The notes: generated by a model not told the origin, from the letters alone. 64,000 nt of DNA from Peromyscus leucopus (GCF_004664715.2 NC_051073.1:63664379-63728378), one strand, 5' to 3'; positions 11,258 through 22,469 are shown, counted from the first letter of the stretch. Translations and numbers: made by a program.

Positions 11258-11335
11258 GCCATTACAGGGATTGAGCTCAGTGGTGGACCACTTGCTTGGG
11301 TTATGCAAGGCCCTGAGTTGGGCCCCTCATGGTCT
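11258..11335 (+). repeat. ID/RSINE-type SINE head fragment
   Basis: 'gggattgagctcagtggtgg' and 'tatgcaaggccctgagttg' are typical of the tRNA-derived head of B4/RSINE elements. The body is missing. Confidence 0.55.
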
Positions 11336-11424
11336 GACAACCCCCTACCCCATCAAAGTTATGAAAACCTTCGGCTTTCTCCCAATGTGGTATTTCCTCA
11401 AGCTGCAGTGTGTTATTTTCATTT

Positions 11425-11760
11425 TAAAAGGATTTATTTATTTATCTGTATATGTGTGTGTGCCAAAGTCTATATATGTGGGCCCTGTGCATGCAGGTGT
11501 CTGCAGAGAGAGTAGAGGGTGATGGATTCCCTGAAGTTACAGATAGTTGTGAGCCGCCATGTGGATGCTGGGAACTGAACCCAGGTTCTCTGCAAGAACA
11601 GAAAGTGCTCTTTCTTCGCTGTTACGCCATCTCTCTGTCCCCTAATTTAATCGTCTCTGTTTTCTGAAACAGAATCTCATACAGCAGTTTGGGCACACCA
11701 TGTAGCCAAAGATAGCTTGAACTTCTGATCTTCTTGCTTCCCCTGTCAGAACTTCGCAAG
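11425..11760 (-). repeat. B2 SINE followed by an old B1 fragment, antisense
   Basis: The B2 (~11425-11640) shows 'gctgggaactgaacccaggt' and the reversed head. The B1 scrap (~11655-11760) is strongly diverged. Confidence 0.7.
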
Positions 11761-13164
11761 CACATCTGTCACACGCTGGAAAGCACAGCTGCTTTCTCCC
11801 AGGCTCCTGTCACTTCCACTCTGCCACCCAATTCCTCCTTCCGGCCAAAATTAGGTGCAGAGTGGCAGTTCCCCTCATCACGTCCCCTGGCTCTCTGGAA
11901 GATGAAGTTGTCAGTCAGCATTAGTAATAGCCGAGCTCTCCAGAGTTCTTGGTGTGTGAGAGGCACCTTTCCCACAGGATGTGTAGGCGAACGGAAGCCA
12001 AGCACTTTGCTGAAGTTCATCCATGGCAGGTAGTGGAGCTCTGGCATTACAGCCGGGCTCTGAAGGCAGAGCCCAAACACAGGGTCCTGTCCTGACTACC
12101 TATCAGAGTCTGGATAGACCAGGGGAGTGGGGGTCTGCAGATACCAGGTCCAGCAGAGTGTCCTCTACATGAAGCAAGAAGGAAATCTAGTTCAACGTGA
12201 CCCAAAAGCTGGTGTTGGTTCAAACTTCTGGAGTCTGGCCCCAGGCAGTTTACTTTGGGCATATTTTTTTCCAAATGGAAAAAGGTTTCCTCATGTTAAT
12301 TAACTCAGTCTTGTGTGTACAAGGAAGCTGATGGTGTGATTAGACTGAGTATCTGGGGCGTCTTCCATGCAGAGAGGTTCTATTGACTGAGAAACAATGC
12401 TCAACGGTCTAGGGAGAAAGAGTCTGGGAAAAGACATCAGAGTCTGGGGGAGTCAGGTGTGGCCTGGCCCCACAGATAGCACAGGTCACCAGGCTCCTAA
12501 CTACATCCATTCCCAGCCTTCTGGGTGGAAAACCGGTATACACCTCTCCCTTTGAAGAGACAACCCTGTGTGTTTAACATTCCCGGTTCCCCTGGTGCTG
12601 ATCTGGGAGCACAAGGCTCCTGTGGCCTCCACAGCGGACCTGCAGCAGTTTGAGAAGTCAAGCTCTGCCTTGGGTTCCACTCTGCCTTGGCTACTTTTGC
12701 CACTGGGAGGTGGAGGAGTTTGTGCTTCATGTCCTAACTCTGGTTCCGGGATCTCTATTAATCCTCCCTGAATCTCTGTAATACCTCTTTTCTGGTATTT
12801 CTCCTGCCACTCTTGGCTGCCTCTTTTCCTCATCATCCTTCTCTTTCTCCTCCTCTTCCTCCTCCTTTTTAATCAAGCTTTATTTTGACCCAACATTTAT
12901 TGTTCTTTTACAAAATGCCAATGGTTTGTTTGTTTGTTTAGAAATTGCTTATAATTAGCTTTCCAACAGTAACTCGGAAAGTATCAACATACTCTCTCTA
13001 TAAAAACACCCAGCAGCCACCTCCCCCCCCCCATCTGCCAGTCAGTTTCTCTACTAGAAAGGAAGGCTCGGGCAGCCTTGAGCGGTTCCCAGATGCTCTG
13101 CTCTACCGTGGTGGTGGGCAGACTACCTGCACTGCTCCAGTTTTGGGCTCAGAGAACTGCAGCC
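11761..13164. other. Unique intergenic sequence
   Basis: About 1.4 kb without a clear repeat, except a pyrimidine-rich (CTC/CTT) tract at ~12835-12870. No gene recognised. Short overlapping ORFs on both strands look random. Confidence 0.5.
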
Positions 13165-13228
13165 GGGCCTCACTGCATGATCTTCCCTCTGCCTCCCAAG
13201 AGCTGGCATTATAGGCATGTATCACCAT
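13165..13228 (-). repeat. B1 fragment
   Basis: 'ctctgcctcccaagagctgg' then a worn 'cattataggcatgtatcacc'. Confidence 0.5.
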
Positions 13229-13504
13229 TTCTCCTCAGCACACTTAACGTTCCATCCTTGTGACTCAGGCTCCCCTCTGTTCCTCACAGGAGCACCTTGG
13301 TTACTCTCCTGGAGTCCTCATCCTGCGAGTTCACACTGAGGCCCCAGAGTGCTGGGTCCCTCTGCTGTGCATACCTCTGGAGACTAAATTAGTGGTGAGT
13401 TCCAAAGACAAAGCCTGTGCTGTGGAGCCTCCTCTAAAAGGTTGTGTGTTTTCCTCCACAAATGTAGGTGTTTGTGCAATGCCACACTACTAGGTTTCTT
13501 TGGT

Positions 13505-13665
13505 TGTTTTTGGTTCTTGGAGACAAGGTTTCTCTGTGTACCCCTGGTTGTCCTGAAACTTACCCTATAGCCCAGGCTAGCCTGGAACTCAGAAATCCAC
13601 CTGCCTCTGCCTCCTGAGTGATGGGATTAAAGGCATGTGCCACCACCATCTGGCTTTATTTTTTT
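13505..13665 (-). repeat. B1 SINE, antisense
   Basis: 'gagacaaggtttctctgtgt', 'cccaggctagcctggaactc' and 'gggattaaaggcatgtgcc'. Followed by (TG)n at 13672-13708. Confidence 0.85.
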
Positions 13666-13670
13666 AATTG

Positions 13671-13671
<1 letters not shown>

Positions 13672-13708
<37 letters not shown>
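13672..13708. repeat. (TG)n microsatellite
   Basis: About 18 pure TG units. Confidence 0.95.
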
Positions 13709-13711
<3 letters not shown>

Positions 13712-13786
13712 TGCACACACTTCTGCTTCTAGTAACAATTCAAAATTCAAAGTGTACTGCACTTTGGGCCAAGTAACCAAAACCCC

Positions 13787-13889
13787 AGTGGTCATGATGC
13801 AAACAGCTAATGGCCACTGAGTTACCAGGGTTGACAGTGGTCATGATGCAAACAGCTAATGGCCACTGAGTTACCAGGGTTGATAGTGG
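13787..13889. repeat. 49-bp tandem duplication
   Basis: Unit 1 is 13787-13835 and unit 2 is 13836-13884. They differ only at the last base (C vs T), and a third partial unit of 5 bp (agtgg) follows. It is not a SINE and not simple sequence. The near identity indicates a recent local duplication. Confidence 0.95.
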
Positions 13890-14000
13890 CCACATTTAAT
13901 TTTCTTAACGACTCCGTGAAGTGTGTTCCACTATCAAATGCCTTATGTATGTAGACTGAAGCACAGAGAGGCCAATGGGACAGAGCCAGGCCCCAGTCTA
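13890..14000 (+). repeat. MIR-like ancient SINE
   Basis: 'tttaattttcttaacgactc', then 'gactgaagcacagagaggcc' and 'gggacagagccaggccc' follow the order of the MIR core and 3' part. Diverged. Confidence 0.6.
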
Positions 14001-14148
14001 CACAAACCTGTCGGTTCTCCCAACAAACTTTCTGTTAATTATTTTCAAATAGTCCATGTGGTTGATGCATTTAGGTAGAAAATACTATTTCACGAAAATA
14101 GTCTGAAATTTACTATCATCAGACTGAGTCTGAAAACTATCATAAACC

Positions 14149-14155
14149 CAATACT

Positions 14156-14191
<36 letters not shown>

Positions 14192-14291
14192 CTTGTTACT
14201 TTGCGCTTTCTGGATCATTGGTAGAGCTGGCTCGATCAAGAGATCACTGCTTACTGATGCATAAAGCGCGCCAAGCTGGCAATACTGTTTT
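14149..14291 (-). ncRNA. Retroposed small RNA fragment, H/ACA-like, with poly(A) and target duplication
   Basis: On the minus strand ~89 nt (14279 back to 14191) is followed by a 35-A tail. The unit is flanked by caatactg at 14149-14156 and 14280-14287, extendable by tttt. Before the tail the RNA ends ACA-AGA, i.e. ACA three bases from the 3' end, the rule for box H/ACA RNAs. The segment GCGCTTT...AAAGCGC would close the base of a single hairpin. This points to a 5'-truncated retrocopy of an H/ACA snoRNA moved by L1 machinery. I could not name the parent, and the copy is probably not expressed. Confidence 0.7.
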
Positions 14292-14449
14292 CTTATTAAT
14301 AATTCTAATGATCATGTTCAGATTACAGTGATACAGAATTATAATTTCAGAATGGCTTTAATGATGGCTGTAACCCAAACTACAAATGTGCCTGTCTCAT
14401 AATCGATTATGAGTCGATTCTATACATTCATTCTTTTTTTTTTTCCTTT

Positions 14450-14590
14450 TATTATTTACCCAGACATGTGTATGTGTCCTATCCAGCCTCCTGCTATATC
14501 TCACATGTGTGCTGGGACTTGAACCCAGGTCCTCTGGAAGAGCAGCAGGTGCTCTTAATCACTAAAGCCATTTCTCCAGCTCCTGATTCT
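14450..14590 (-). repeat. B2 SINE, antisense
   Basis: 'ctgggacttgaacccaggtc', 'ctctggaagagcagcaggtg' and reversed head 'aagccatttctccagctcc'. Confidence 0.8.
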
Positions 14591-14597
14591 GTTCATT

Positions 14598-14665
14598 CTT
14601 CTCCTTCTTCTTCTTCTTCTTCTTCTTCTCCTCCTCCTCCTCCTCCTCCTCCTTCTCCTTCTGAG
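14598..14665. repeat. (CTT)n/(CTC)n microsatellite
   Basis: Pure triplet tract switching from CTT to CTC. The Ser/Pro runs it encodes are artefacts. Confidence 0.9.
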
Positions 14666-15075
14666 TCTGCTCAATGCAGACTGGTAAATGCATTTATTGT
14701 CTACTGATGTCCCCGCTGACATTTTGGGCATGCTTTGAACATGTCAGTTCTTCCGATATTGTTATTCAGTCTGAGATAATACTGAACTTCTAGGTGTCTC
14801 CAGGCCTTACTTGCTCTACCTAACATATCCCTCAGGAAATATCTAAGCACATCAGACATGACTCTCTTGGAGGGGAATTCTCTCATCTGCTCAAGTGACT
14901 TGGTTTCCTCTGGAGCAAGCTGACTGTCATTTTTGATGTGTGCTAACTGGACTACAGAACTGGATTCCCTGGGGGTTCCAGGGCACCCACAGAGCTGCAG
15001 GCAATGTGCTTTTGCTCTGGGAAGACTGGCAGCTCTCACTACTTCCTGGTTACTTCAGGAGGAAACTTATTTTAA
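14666..15075. other. Unique sequence with one protein-like minus-strand ORF
   Basis: Single-copy sequence between a CTC tract and a B1. The minus-strand frame 14701-15039 is open for 112 codons and has a Cys-Pro-Lys-Cys motif near its end. I do not recognise a family and do not call it a gene; it is discussed in the findings. Confidence 0.35.
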
Positions 15076-15079
15076 AGTC

Positions 15080-15205
15080 CATATCCCAGTAGCAGGTGGA
15101 TCTCTGTGAGTCAGCCACTGGCTACACATGAGTTCCAGAAAGGCGAAACAACAAGAAACTGTTCGAAAAAAAAAAAAAAAATAAAAAAAAAAAAAAAAAA
15201 AAAAT
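15080..15205 (+). repeat. Partial B1 with long A-tail
   Basis: The B1 body from 'gcaggtggatctctgtgagt' to 'gttcgaaaaa' is short and missing its 5' third. It ends in ~38 A with two interrupting T. Confidence 0.75.
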
Positions 15206-15848
15206 AAAGTCCATATTCCAGTACTGGTCCCTTCCCATCTCTCTCCTGAACCCATCTTTCTCGCTTAGGCGATTTTTAGTCAGCTGTTCCACACGAGTCA
15301 GGGTTCCTGGTTCCAGGCAGTAGATGATTGGCTACAACAGCGGGAGAGGAACTCATTGGAAGGACCATGGGTAGACAGCAGTATGATGGCTAGAGATCCA
15401 GATGAGAAAGCAGGCAGCATCACAGGGCGGTGGGCAGCCATGAGCACAGCCTAGTCATCCCTCCCACGGAGCAGCTGGATAGAAGCCTTTGTCACCGTGG
15501 CTGCTGAACACTGCATCTGGTACTGCCGTCACTGTGGGAGATATCAGAGGTGGCCGCCGCTGGCAGCATCCTCGCTGTGAGCTCCAGACCTGTGGGGTTT
15601 GCATGGCTCACAGCCAGGGCACAGCCTGGATTATAGAACCACCCTTTAATTCTCTGATTTCCTAGGGGCATTGGCGTTTCTTGAGACTATGTAATGAAGT
15701 GTTTCCCTGAACAATAAAGGAGTCTGGGTATTGTCAGCCTTCAAAATCCCAGCAAATAATGACTATTATAGACACCAAATCTAGGAATATAACCCCCTCT
15801 TCCCAAAGGGATAAATGTCTCTTTCTTCTTAACAAAGAATATCCAATA
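15206..15848. other. Unique sequence, possibly an old LTR remnant
   Basis: About 640 bp with an aataaagg near 15712, but no second copy in the window and no duplication. No gene recognised. Confidence 0.35.
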
Positions 15849-15849
15849 C

Positions 15850-15960
15850 TAGGGAGGCAGAGGCAGGTAGATCTCTGTGAGTTCCAGGCAACCTGGTCTA
15901 TAGAGTGAGTTCCAGGACAGCCAGAGCTACACAGAGAAACCCTGTCTTGAAAAACAATTC
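15850..15960 (+). repeat. B1 SINE, 5' part missing
   Basis: 'actagggaggcagaggcagg', 'agttccaggacagccagagc' and 'gaaaccctgtcttgaaaaac'. Confidence 0.8.
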
Positions 15961-16670
15961 AACAACATAATAATTTTCTGGACATTTCTGATCTATAACA
16001 ATGTGTAATCAATTCATGTAATCAAATTATACTACCTTATAAGTATTTAATATCTGTTCCATTCTATAATCATATTCATATATCAACACTAAAATATCTA
16101 TTTTCTTAATGTAAAATAATGAAATTGAAATATTAATGATCCCCTTAGCAACCACCTTCAACACAGGACTGTATTTTAAATAAATCTATAGCATCAAAAT
16201 CTTCAAAATATAGTGTTGAAAAACATGTAAACATGTTAAAGGGATAGTCCAATAGTGGTAAATATTTTCACTTTAAGAGGCCCAAGCCAAAAAAAGACCA
16301 CCACATTCAAAGACCCTCCTAACTACTTCCTATGTGTCTTTCTATCTGTCTTCTGGACTCCCTCTGAGTCTCTGTGACTACTTTCTGTCAACTAGTTAGT
16401 TGCTGGATCCACCTCCTGACCCAAGGTTGGTTCTATTTGATTGACATGGTCTCAGGTTCACAGTGTGATTGAATATCCTGAAACATTTCCCATTTTTTGT
16501 CCAAATAAAAAAAGAAAGGTTCTAATACAGTAAAACTATCTACAAAGAACAATTATCAGGTAAAATTACATTCACAATGTCCAGTCCATTTGTATTTGGC
16601 AACTTTGGAGAAAGTACTCTATTATCTGTCCTACCTTGGTGAGTTCAAAGTTGTGACCTAAATCACTTTT

Positions 16671-16816
16671 TTTTTTGAGACAGGGTTGGTTTCTCTGTGT
16701 AGCCCTGGCTGTCCTCGAACTCACTCTGTAGACCAGATTGGCCTGGAACTCATAAGAATCTGCCTGCCTCTGCCTCCAAATGCTGAAATTATAGGCGTGC
16801 ACTACCACCACCCAGC
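16671..16816 (-). repeat. B1 SINE with target duplication
   Basis: Antisense B1 flanked by cctaaatcactttt at 16657-16670 and 16817-16830. Confidence 0.93.
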
Positions 16817-17363
16817 CCTAAATCACTTTTTATCATAACTTGTATTACCAACCTAAAAGTATCTTTTTAGATCTTAAAACATATTCTTAGATAAATAGCT
16901 TAAGCTTTTATGTCTCTCAGTCTTTATAAACTTTACATCTCTTTTGTGAGTTTCTTTTTTAATTTGGTAACAAAGAAAACAGTAAAACTATAAATCTAGT
17001 CTTCAACCCCATCAGAGACCTCAGAAAGATAAAATATTACCTGAGTAAGCAGAACAAGCAACATCCAAAACTCTAGAAATGACAGAGACAGCTGGCTGCC
17101 TGGACAGTCACCCAAGATTCCTCTGCATCATTGGGGCATCTATCTTCTGCCTACAGGCCCAGACTATCTAACACACTTTTCTGTGAGGCAGGAATTTGAA
17201 AGGACTAATCCTATCTTGTCTTGGCAAAGTTCAGCCGTTGACTTCCTTTGTGTCCTGCTTGTCCAAATTGTACAGCATACTGTCAGCAGTCAAGGCAAGG
17301 GCAGTTTCTTGCCCAGGGTCTAACTTTGCCACAAAGAAAGCAAACTCCATATGGAGGATCTTT

Positions 17364-17535
17364 TGTTTGTTTGTTTGTTTGTTTGTTTGTTTCTGAGACA
17401 GAGTTTCTCTGTGTAGTTTTGATGCCTGTCCTGGATCTCACTCTGTAGACTAGGATGGCCTTGAACTCACAGAGACCACCTGGCTCTGCCTCCTGGGTGA
17501 TGGGATTAAAGGCGTGCGCCACCACTGCCCAGCTT
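17364..17535 (-). repeat. B1 SINE with target duplication
   Basis: Antisense B1 whose tail became (GTTT)n. It is flanked by atatggaggatcttt at 17349-17363 and 17536-17550. Confidence 0.93.
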
Positions 17536-18550
17536 ATATGGAGGATCTTTAATGCCTACCATCCTTTTTTTAAAAAAAGTGGATTGGTGCTGCCAGGAGC
17601 AGATGTATCTCACTGTCATAAAAAAACCTTATGTTATTAAAATATCTCAAATGTCATATTCTGTAGATCTCTGAAGTGTTTGAATACCACCTATCTCTAA
17701 AATACATGAGTCTAAATGAAGCTTATTTCTGTCTATATCTATTTGAGACTAGCTGTTGCTTTTTAGTTTAAAAGCAGATTCAATAATCTACCCTTTTATC
17801 CTATCATTCCTATTCCTTCCCCCTTTTTTGGATAAGAGAAGATAGAGGAAAGGAAAAGCAAGGAAGGAAGGAGGAAGTCTCTTAATCTAACCTACTTTGT
17901 TTAGTTTCCTCCCTGACCATAACAACTTGCAACTAACCCCCCTAAAGGATGACAAACATCCATAACCCACTGAATGACCAAAAAACACCCACTCCACCTA
18001 TTGTGAATGTGGGCATCGTGTTCTCAGAATTACTTCCTATTGTCTGGGGGTACAAACATTTTTAGGGGACCCTGAGAAAATCAGGATAATGGTTAAGTCC
18101 TGGGAGAGCTAGCTGTATCATTTGTTGTCTGGTCTGTGTGTGAAGGGAAAGTGTAGGGCTTATCTGAAGTCCTGGCTGGAGGAGTCTGAGGCTGGACCAT
18201 GTTAGCTAACCACTTTGAAGTTGTCCTGAACAGTTTGTAGCCTGAAGCTGATCTTTGGGTGGTGTTCATCAGTTTAGTGGCCCTTACCACAATCCAGGTG
18301 GAAGCATCATTGCAGGGCCTCTTCCTTTTCTTGGAGACCTCGAAGGTTACTCCTAGGAACAGTCATGATTCACTGCAGAAAACTTAAACATTTTCAGTGT
18401 CATATGCAACACATATGTTGCTAAAGGACCACAATCTGTTAAATACGTCCAGGGTATACAAACTTAGTTCCTAGTTACTTGCTTCAGACTCAAAACCTGA
18501 AAATATGTACAGGAAGGTGGAGGAAGCTTATTTCTAGAAATAGTACTTTT

Positions 18551-18700
18551 TTTTTTTTGGTTTTTTCGAGACAGGGTTTCTCTGTGTAGCTTTGCGCCTT
18601 TCCTGGAGCTCACTTGTAGCCAGCTGGCTCGAACTCACAAAGATCCGCCTGCCTCTGCCTCCCGAGTGCTGGGATTAAAGGCGTGCGCCACCACGCCCGG
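18551..18700 (-). repeat. Young cricetid-type B1 with target duplication
   Basis: Near-consensus antisense B1 containing 'tttgcgcctttcctgga', flanked by ctagaaatagtactttt at 18534-18550 and 18701-18717. A few bases are lost in the middle (cacttgtagccagctgg). Confidence 0.95.
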
Positions 18701-18839
18701 CTAGAAATAGTACTTTTTATGACCACTAATACCATTGACAGGAAATTTATATAATTTTATAGATTTTGAGATAATATTTATACCTTAAGAAAAGTTTTGT
18801 TTTTTTGTTTTTTGTTCTTTGTTTTTTTAATTTTTGGGT

Positions 18840-18935
18840 GGCTGGAGAGACAGCCGTGGGTGCTGGGAACTGAACTCTTATATTTTTGGTTGTGAGCCTA
18901 GCCTTTAACGGCTGAGCCATCTCTCCAGCCCAAGA
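18840..18935. repeat. Short B2 remnant with internal deletion
   Basis: Only 'ggctggagagacagc', 'tgctgggaactgaact' and 'ggctgagccatctctccagc' remain. It looks like an antisense B2 with a large internal loss, or two small pieces. Confidence 0.5.
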
Positions 18936-19112
18936 AAAGTTTTAAAGAGTCAATGAAAACTAAAGGATGATGAGATGATGCTCACATTCAAGTACACATA
19001 CATACATAATTAAAAATTCTTAAAAAACTTCAAAAAATAGATTCTCTTGATAACTGTAAGTTATCAGTTTAACTGTTAACTTTTTATTAAGATTAAAAAA
19101 TCTCCTTTAATG

Positions 19113-19440
19113 CCGGGCGGTGGTGGCGCACGCCTTTAATCCCAGCACTCGGGAGGCAGAGGCAGGCGGATCTCTGTGAGTTCGAGGCCAGCCTGGGCTA
19201 CCAAGTAAGCTCCAGGAAAGGCGCAAAACTACACAGAGAAACCCTGTCTCGAAAAACCAAAAAAAAAAAAAAAATCTTTAATCCCAGCACTTGGGAGGCA
19301 GATCCAGGTGGATCTCTGTGAGTTCAAGGCCAGCCTGGTCTACAGAGAGAGATCCAGGACAGGCACCAAAACTACACAGAAAAACCCTACTCGAAAAACC
19401 AAATAATAATAATAATAATAAAATAATAATAATAATAATA
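19113..19440 (+). repeat. Young B1 inserted at the head of a second B1
   Basis: The first B1 (19113-~19275) is near consensus (gggcggtggtggcgcacgcc) with a poly-A tail. A second, head-less B1 (~19277-19400) starts at 'ctttaatcccagcacttggg' and ends in an (AAT)n tail to ~19445. Confidence 0.9.
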
Positions 19441-19464
19441 ATAATTTAAGATGAAAAAATCTTT

Positions 19465-19680
19465 AGACATGGGCTGGAATGATTATTATTATTCAGCATT
19501 AAGAGCACTGGCTGCTCTTCCAAAGAACCCGGGTTCAATTCCCAGCACCCACATGGCAGCTCACAACTGTCTGTAATTTCCAGTTCCAGGGGACCTGACA
19601 CTTTTACACAGACAGACATGCAGGCAATAGATGAATGCACATGAAATAATAATAAGTTATTTTTTAAAATCTTTTTTTTA
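19465..19680 (+). repeat. B2 SINE
   Basis: 'gagcactggctgctcttcca', 'gggttcaattcccagcaccc' and 'tccagttccaggggacctg'. The head is disrupted by an ATT tract. Confidence 0.8.
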
Positions 19681-19739
19681 ACATGTCTTATCATCAAGAT
19701 GGGGGAGGGGTACGTGGGATTCTGCTCTTTCTATGTGCT

Positions 19740-20100
19740 TGTTTATTTTGGGTGTTTTGATGAACTGTAACTCACATATAACGGAAGTCATACATTAAGG
19801 TGTCTGAGGCAATGCTCTTCGTAGCACATCCACTGAGTGGTGAAACCATCACTACTTGGGAACGTTTCCATCATCCCACCAGGAAACCCCGAGGTCATTT
19901 GCAGCTACTCCTGTTTTTGCCAAGCTAGATCTAGGTGGCCGCAGAGCTTTCTGTTTCTGTTTGCCTATTCTGGGTTTTTCATACCCAAAATGAAACCAGA
20001 AAGTATGCGGTCTTCTCTCACTAGATGGAGTGGTTTAAAGTTGTCCATTTGCAGTGTGCCTCCGTATGACATTCTTTCTGTGTGTTTATGTGCATGGTGT
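19740..20100 (-). mobile_element. Old L1 3' region, antisense
   Basis: The order of blocks (caccatcacta, ccatcatcccaccaggaaac, tttgcctattctggg, tttttcatac) follows the antisense 3' region of mammalian L1M elements. No ORF survives. Confidence 0.65.
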
Positions 20101-20530
20101 TTGTGGATGTCTTTCCACACGTGTGTAGAGCTCAGGGGTTGATGTGCAGTGTCTTCTTCAGTGGCTCTCCACTTGATATTTTAAGATGACCAAATGGTCT
20201 CTCACTGAACCTGGAGCTCACCGATTCAGCCAGGTTGGTCAGTGCATCAGACACCTCCTGTCTTCACCTCCCTAGCAGTGGAATTCCAGCTGCCCTGCTC
20301 TGACCCGGGTGCCTCACGCCTGCACAGCAACACTCTGACCCACTGAACCACCCTACCAACCCCCACCCCCACCCCACCCCCGCTCTATCCTTTTCATGGT
20401 AAGCGGTTAGCCCATCAAATGATCTACAATTGGCCCCTGTGTGTTTAAGGAGTCCACATCCACAGAGTCAACCACCTCTCGTAGATAGAAAATACATTTT
20501 TATTATTTTTACAAACATTTGGTTATGAGG
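20101..20530. other. Unique or unassigned sequence
   Basis: A SINE-like C-rich piece at ~20160-20380 may be an old antisense tRNA-type element. No gene recognised. Confidence 0.35.
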
Positions 20531-20531
20531 C

Positions 20532-20700
20532 CAGGGAGCTGGCTCACTGGGTCAAAATATTACTGCACCATCCTGATGACCTGAGTTTGATCCCTGGAAC
20601 CCATGTAAAGTTGGAAGGCGAGAAGGGACTCCACATGGTGGTCCTCTGACCTCCACACTCACACATACTACCATATACACCATACGTACTACCCCCCCTC

Positions 20701-20751
<51 letters not shown>

Positions 20752-20755
20752 CACA
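20532..20755 (+). repeat. B4/RSINE-type SINE with (GA)n tail
   Basis: 'ggagctggctcactgggtc', 'gacctgagtttgatccctgg', then (GA)n at ~20706-20750. Confidence 0.7.
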
Positions 20756-20832
20756 GACATACAGCCCTCTCAAAACTATTTAATTAAAATTTTTAGGCAG
20801 TATACAAAGTAATGGGTGTCACTATGACAGCA

Positions 20833-20852
20833 TGCGTGTGTGCATGTGTGTG

Positions 20853-20900
<48 letters not shown>
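20833..20900. repeat. (TG)n microsatellite
   Basis: About 30 TG units with one GC interruption. Confidence 0.95.
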
Positions 20901-20904
<4 letters not shown>

Positions 20905-21067
20905 TGTACTTTGTTCTTATTCACCCCCCTCCTCACCCCCTCTTGCTGGTCTTGTCCTCCTCCCCATCAGTCCTTTCTGCTTTCATATCACGTTTCCTAT
21001 CTCCCTTTCTTGCCCCCTCCCCCTTTAGACTTCACCCTCCCCCTCACAGTCCCTTTTATGCTTCAAG

Positions 21068-21116
<49 letters not shown>

Positions 21117-21326
21117 AATCTAGAGTCCACATATGAGTGAACATGTGATATTTGTCTTTCTGAGTCTGAATTATTTTGCCTAACATGATCTTCCCATTCC
21201 ATCCATTTCTTATAAATGTTATAATTTCTTTCCTTATTGCTCAGTAGACTTCCATTGTGTGTATATCACTCAAAAATTCTACTCATCTGTTGATGTGCCT
21301 AGAGCTGATTCCATATCTCGGCTATT

Positions 21327-21363
<37 letters not shown>

Positions 21364-21725
21364 AGACAAGGTTTCTCTGTGTAGCTTTGTGCCTTTCCTG
21401 GATTTTGCTTTGTAGACCAGGCTGGCCTCGAACTCACAGAGATCCGCCTGCCTCTGCCTCCCGAGTGCTGGGATTAAAGGCATGCGCCACCACCATCCGG
21501 CTCGGCTATTGTTAATAGGCAGCAAGAAGCATAGGTGAGCAAGTATCTCTGGGATGTGTGGACTTAGGTTCTTTTGAGTGTATACCCAGAAGTGGTGTAT
21601 CTGGGTAGTGGTAAGGCTGATAGTTCTATTTTTAGTCTTTTGAGGAACCTCCACACTGATTTCCAGTGGCTGCACCAGTTTACATCCCGACCAGCTGTGT
21701 ATAATGGTTCCTCTTTCCCCATGCC
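20905..21725 (-). mobile_element. L1 3' end, antisense, broken by a CA repeat and a B1
   Basis: Antisense L1 text continues across insertions: 'tccacatatgagtgaacatg', 'tatttgtctttctgagtctg', 'gagtgtatacccagaagtgg' and 'gaggaacctccacactgatt'. (CA)n interrupts at 21070-21113 and a B1 at 21330-21500. Confidence 0.7.
21330..21500 (-). repeat. B1 SINE in the L1 fragment, with target duplication
   Basis: Near-consensus antisense B1 with a ~35-T tail, flanked by ctcggctattgtt at 21317-21329 and 21501-21513. Confidence 0.93.
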
Positions 21726-21727
21726 TT

Positions 21728-21865
21728 ACCAGCGTGGGTACATGCCTACAATCCTGGCCCTTGGGAGGTCCAGGCAAGGGGACTCAAAGTTCAAGGTCAT
21801 GCTCAGCAGCATGGCAAGTGTGAGGCCAGCCTGGGATACAGTGTCTAAAGCAAAACAAAATAAGA
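21728..21865 (+). repeat. Old B1-related SINE
   Basis: A diverged sense B1: 'ctacaatcctggcccttggg', 'caaagttcaaggtcatgctc' and 'gtgaggccagcctgggatac'. Confidence 0.55.
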
Positions 21866-22082
21866 AGGAAATCATGTCTGACAAAGGATAATGATACATA
21901 TGTATGAAAATGCCATTATGAAACCCATCATGTTGCATACAAACCTAAAAATAAATATCTATTGAGTAAGGTTAGATTTTTTTCCTGCCATATCTGTAAA
22001 CAATATGGTATAACAACCATTCACACACGCACATGTATCAGGCATAGCAGAAGTATTAGGGGATGAATCACAGTACATGGGA

Positions 22083-22265
22083 GGGGCTGGTGAGCTGGCT
22101 CAGTGGGAAAAGGTGTTTGCTGCTAAGCAGATAACCTGAGTTTGATCCCCAGGACCCAAACAGTAGCGGATAACTGACTTTGCAAGTTGTCTTTAAACCT
22201 ACAAACATGCCCAAACACATGTGTGCACACATAAATAGCAAATGTAATTATTGAACAAAAAAAAC
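22083..22265 (+). repeat. B4/RSINE-type SINE
   Basis: 'gggctggtgagctggctcag', 'gataacctgagtttgatccc' and an A-rich end. Confidence 0.7.
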
Positions 22266-22469
22266 CAAGTACATGGGAGGATGTTCGTAGGTTACTTGCA
22301 AATACAACACCATTTAAAAATTTTAAAATTACATTTAGTTGTTGTGTATGTGAGTTGAATGTGGGCCTGCTTGCCATGGTGGTTCTTTCCTGCCATGCTG
22401 GCCACTACAGAACCACCTTACATAAGGAATAAAATGATTCCAAGGATGCTGATGCCTTGGAGTCAATCC

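Larger units (their letters stand above)
15961..18533. other. AT-rich dispersed-repeat-like block carrying two young B1s
   Basis: About 2.3 kb of AT-rich sequence without an ORF of note, interrupted by the B1s at 16671-16816 and 17364-17535. Its composition and text look like an old antisense retroelement interior rather than a gene. I could not assign a family. No exon recognised. Confidence 0.35.
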
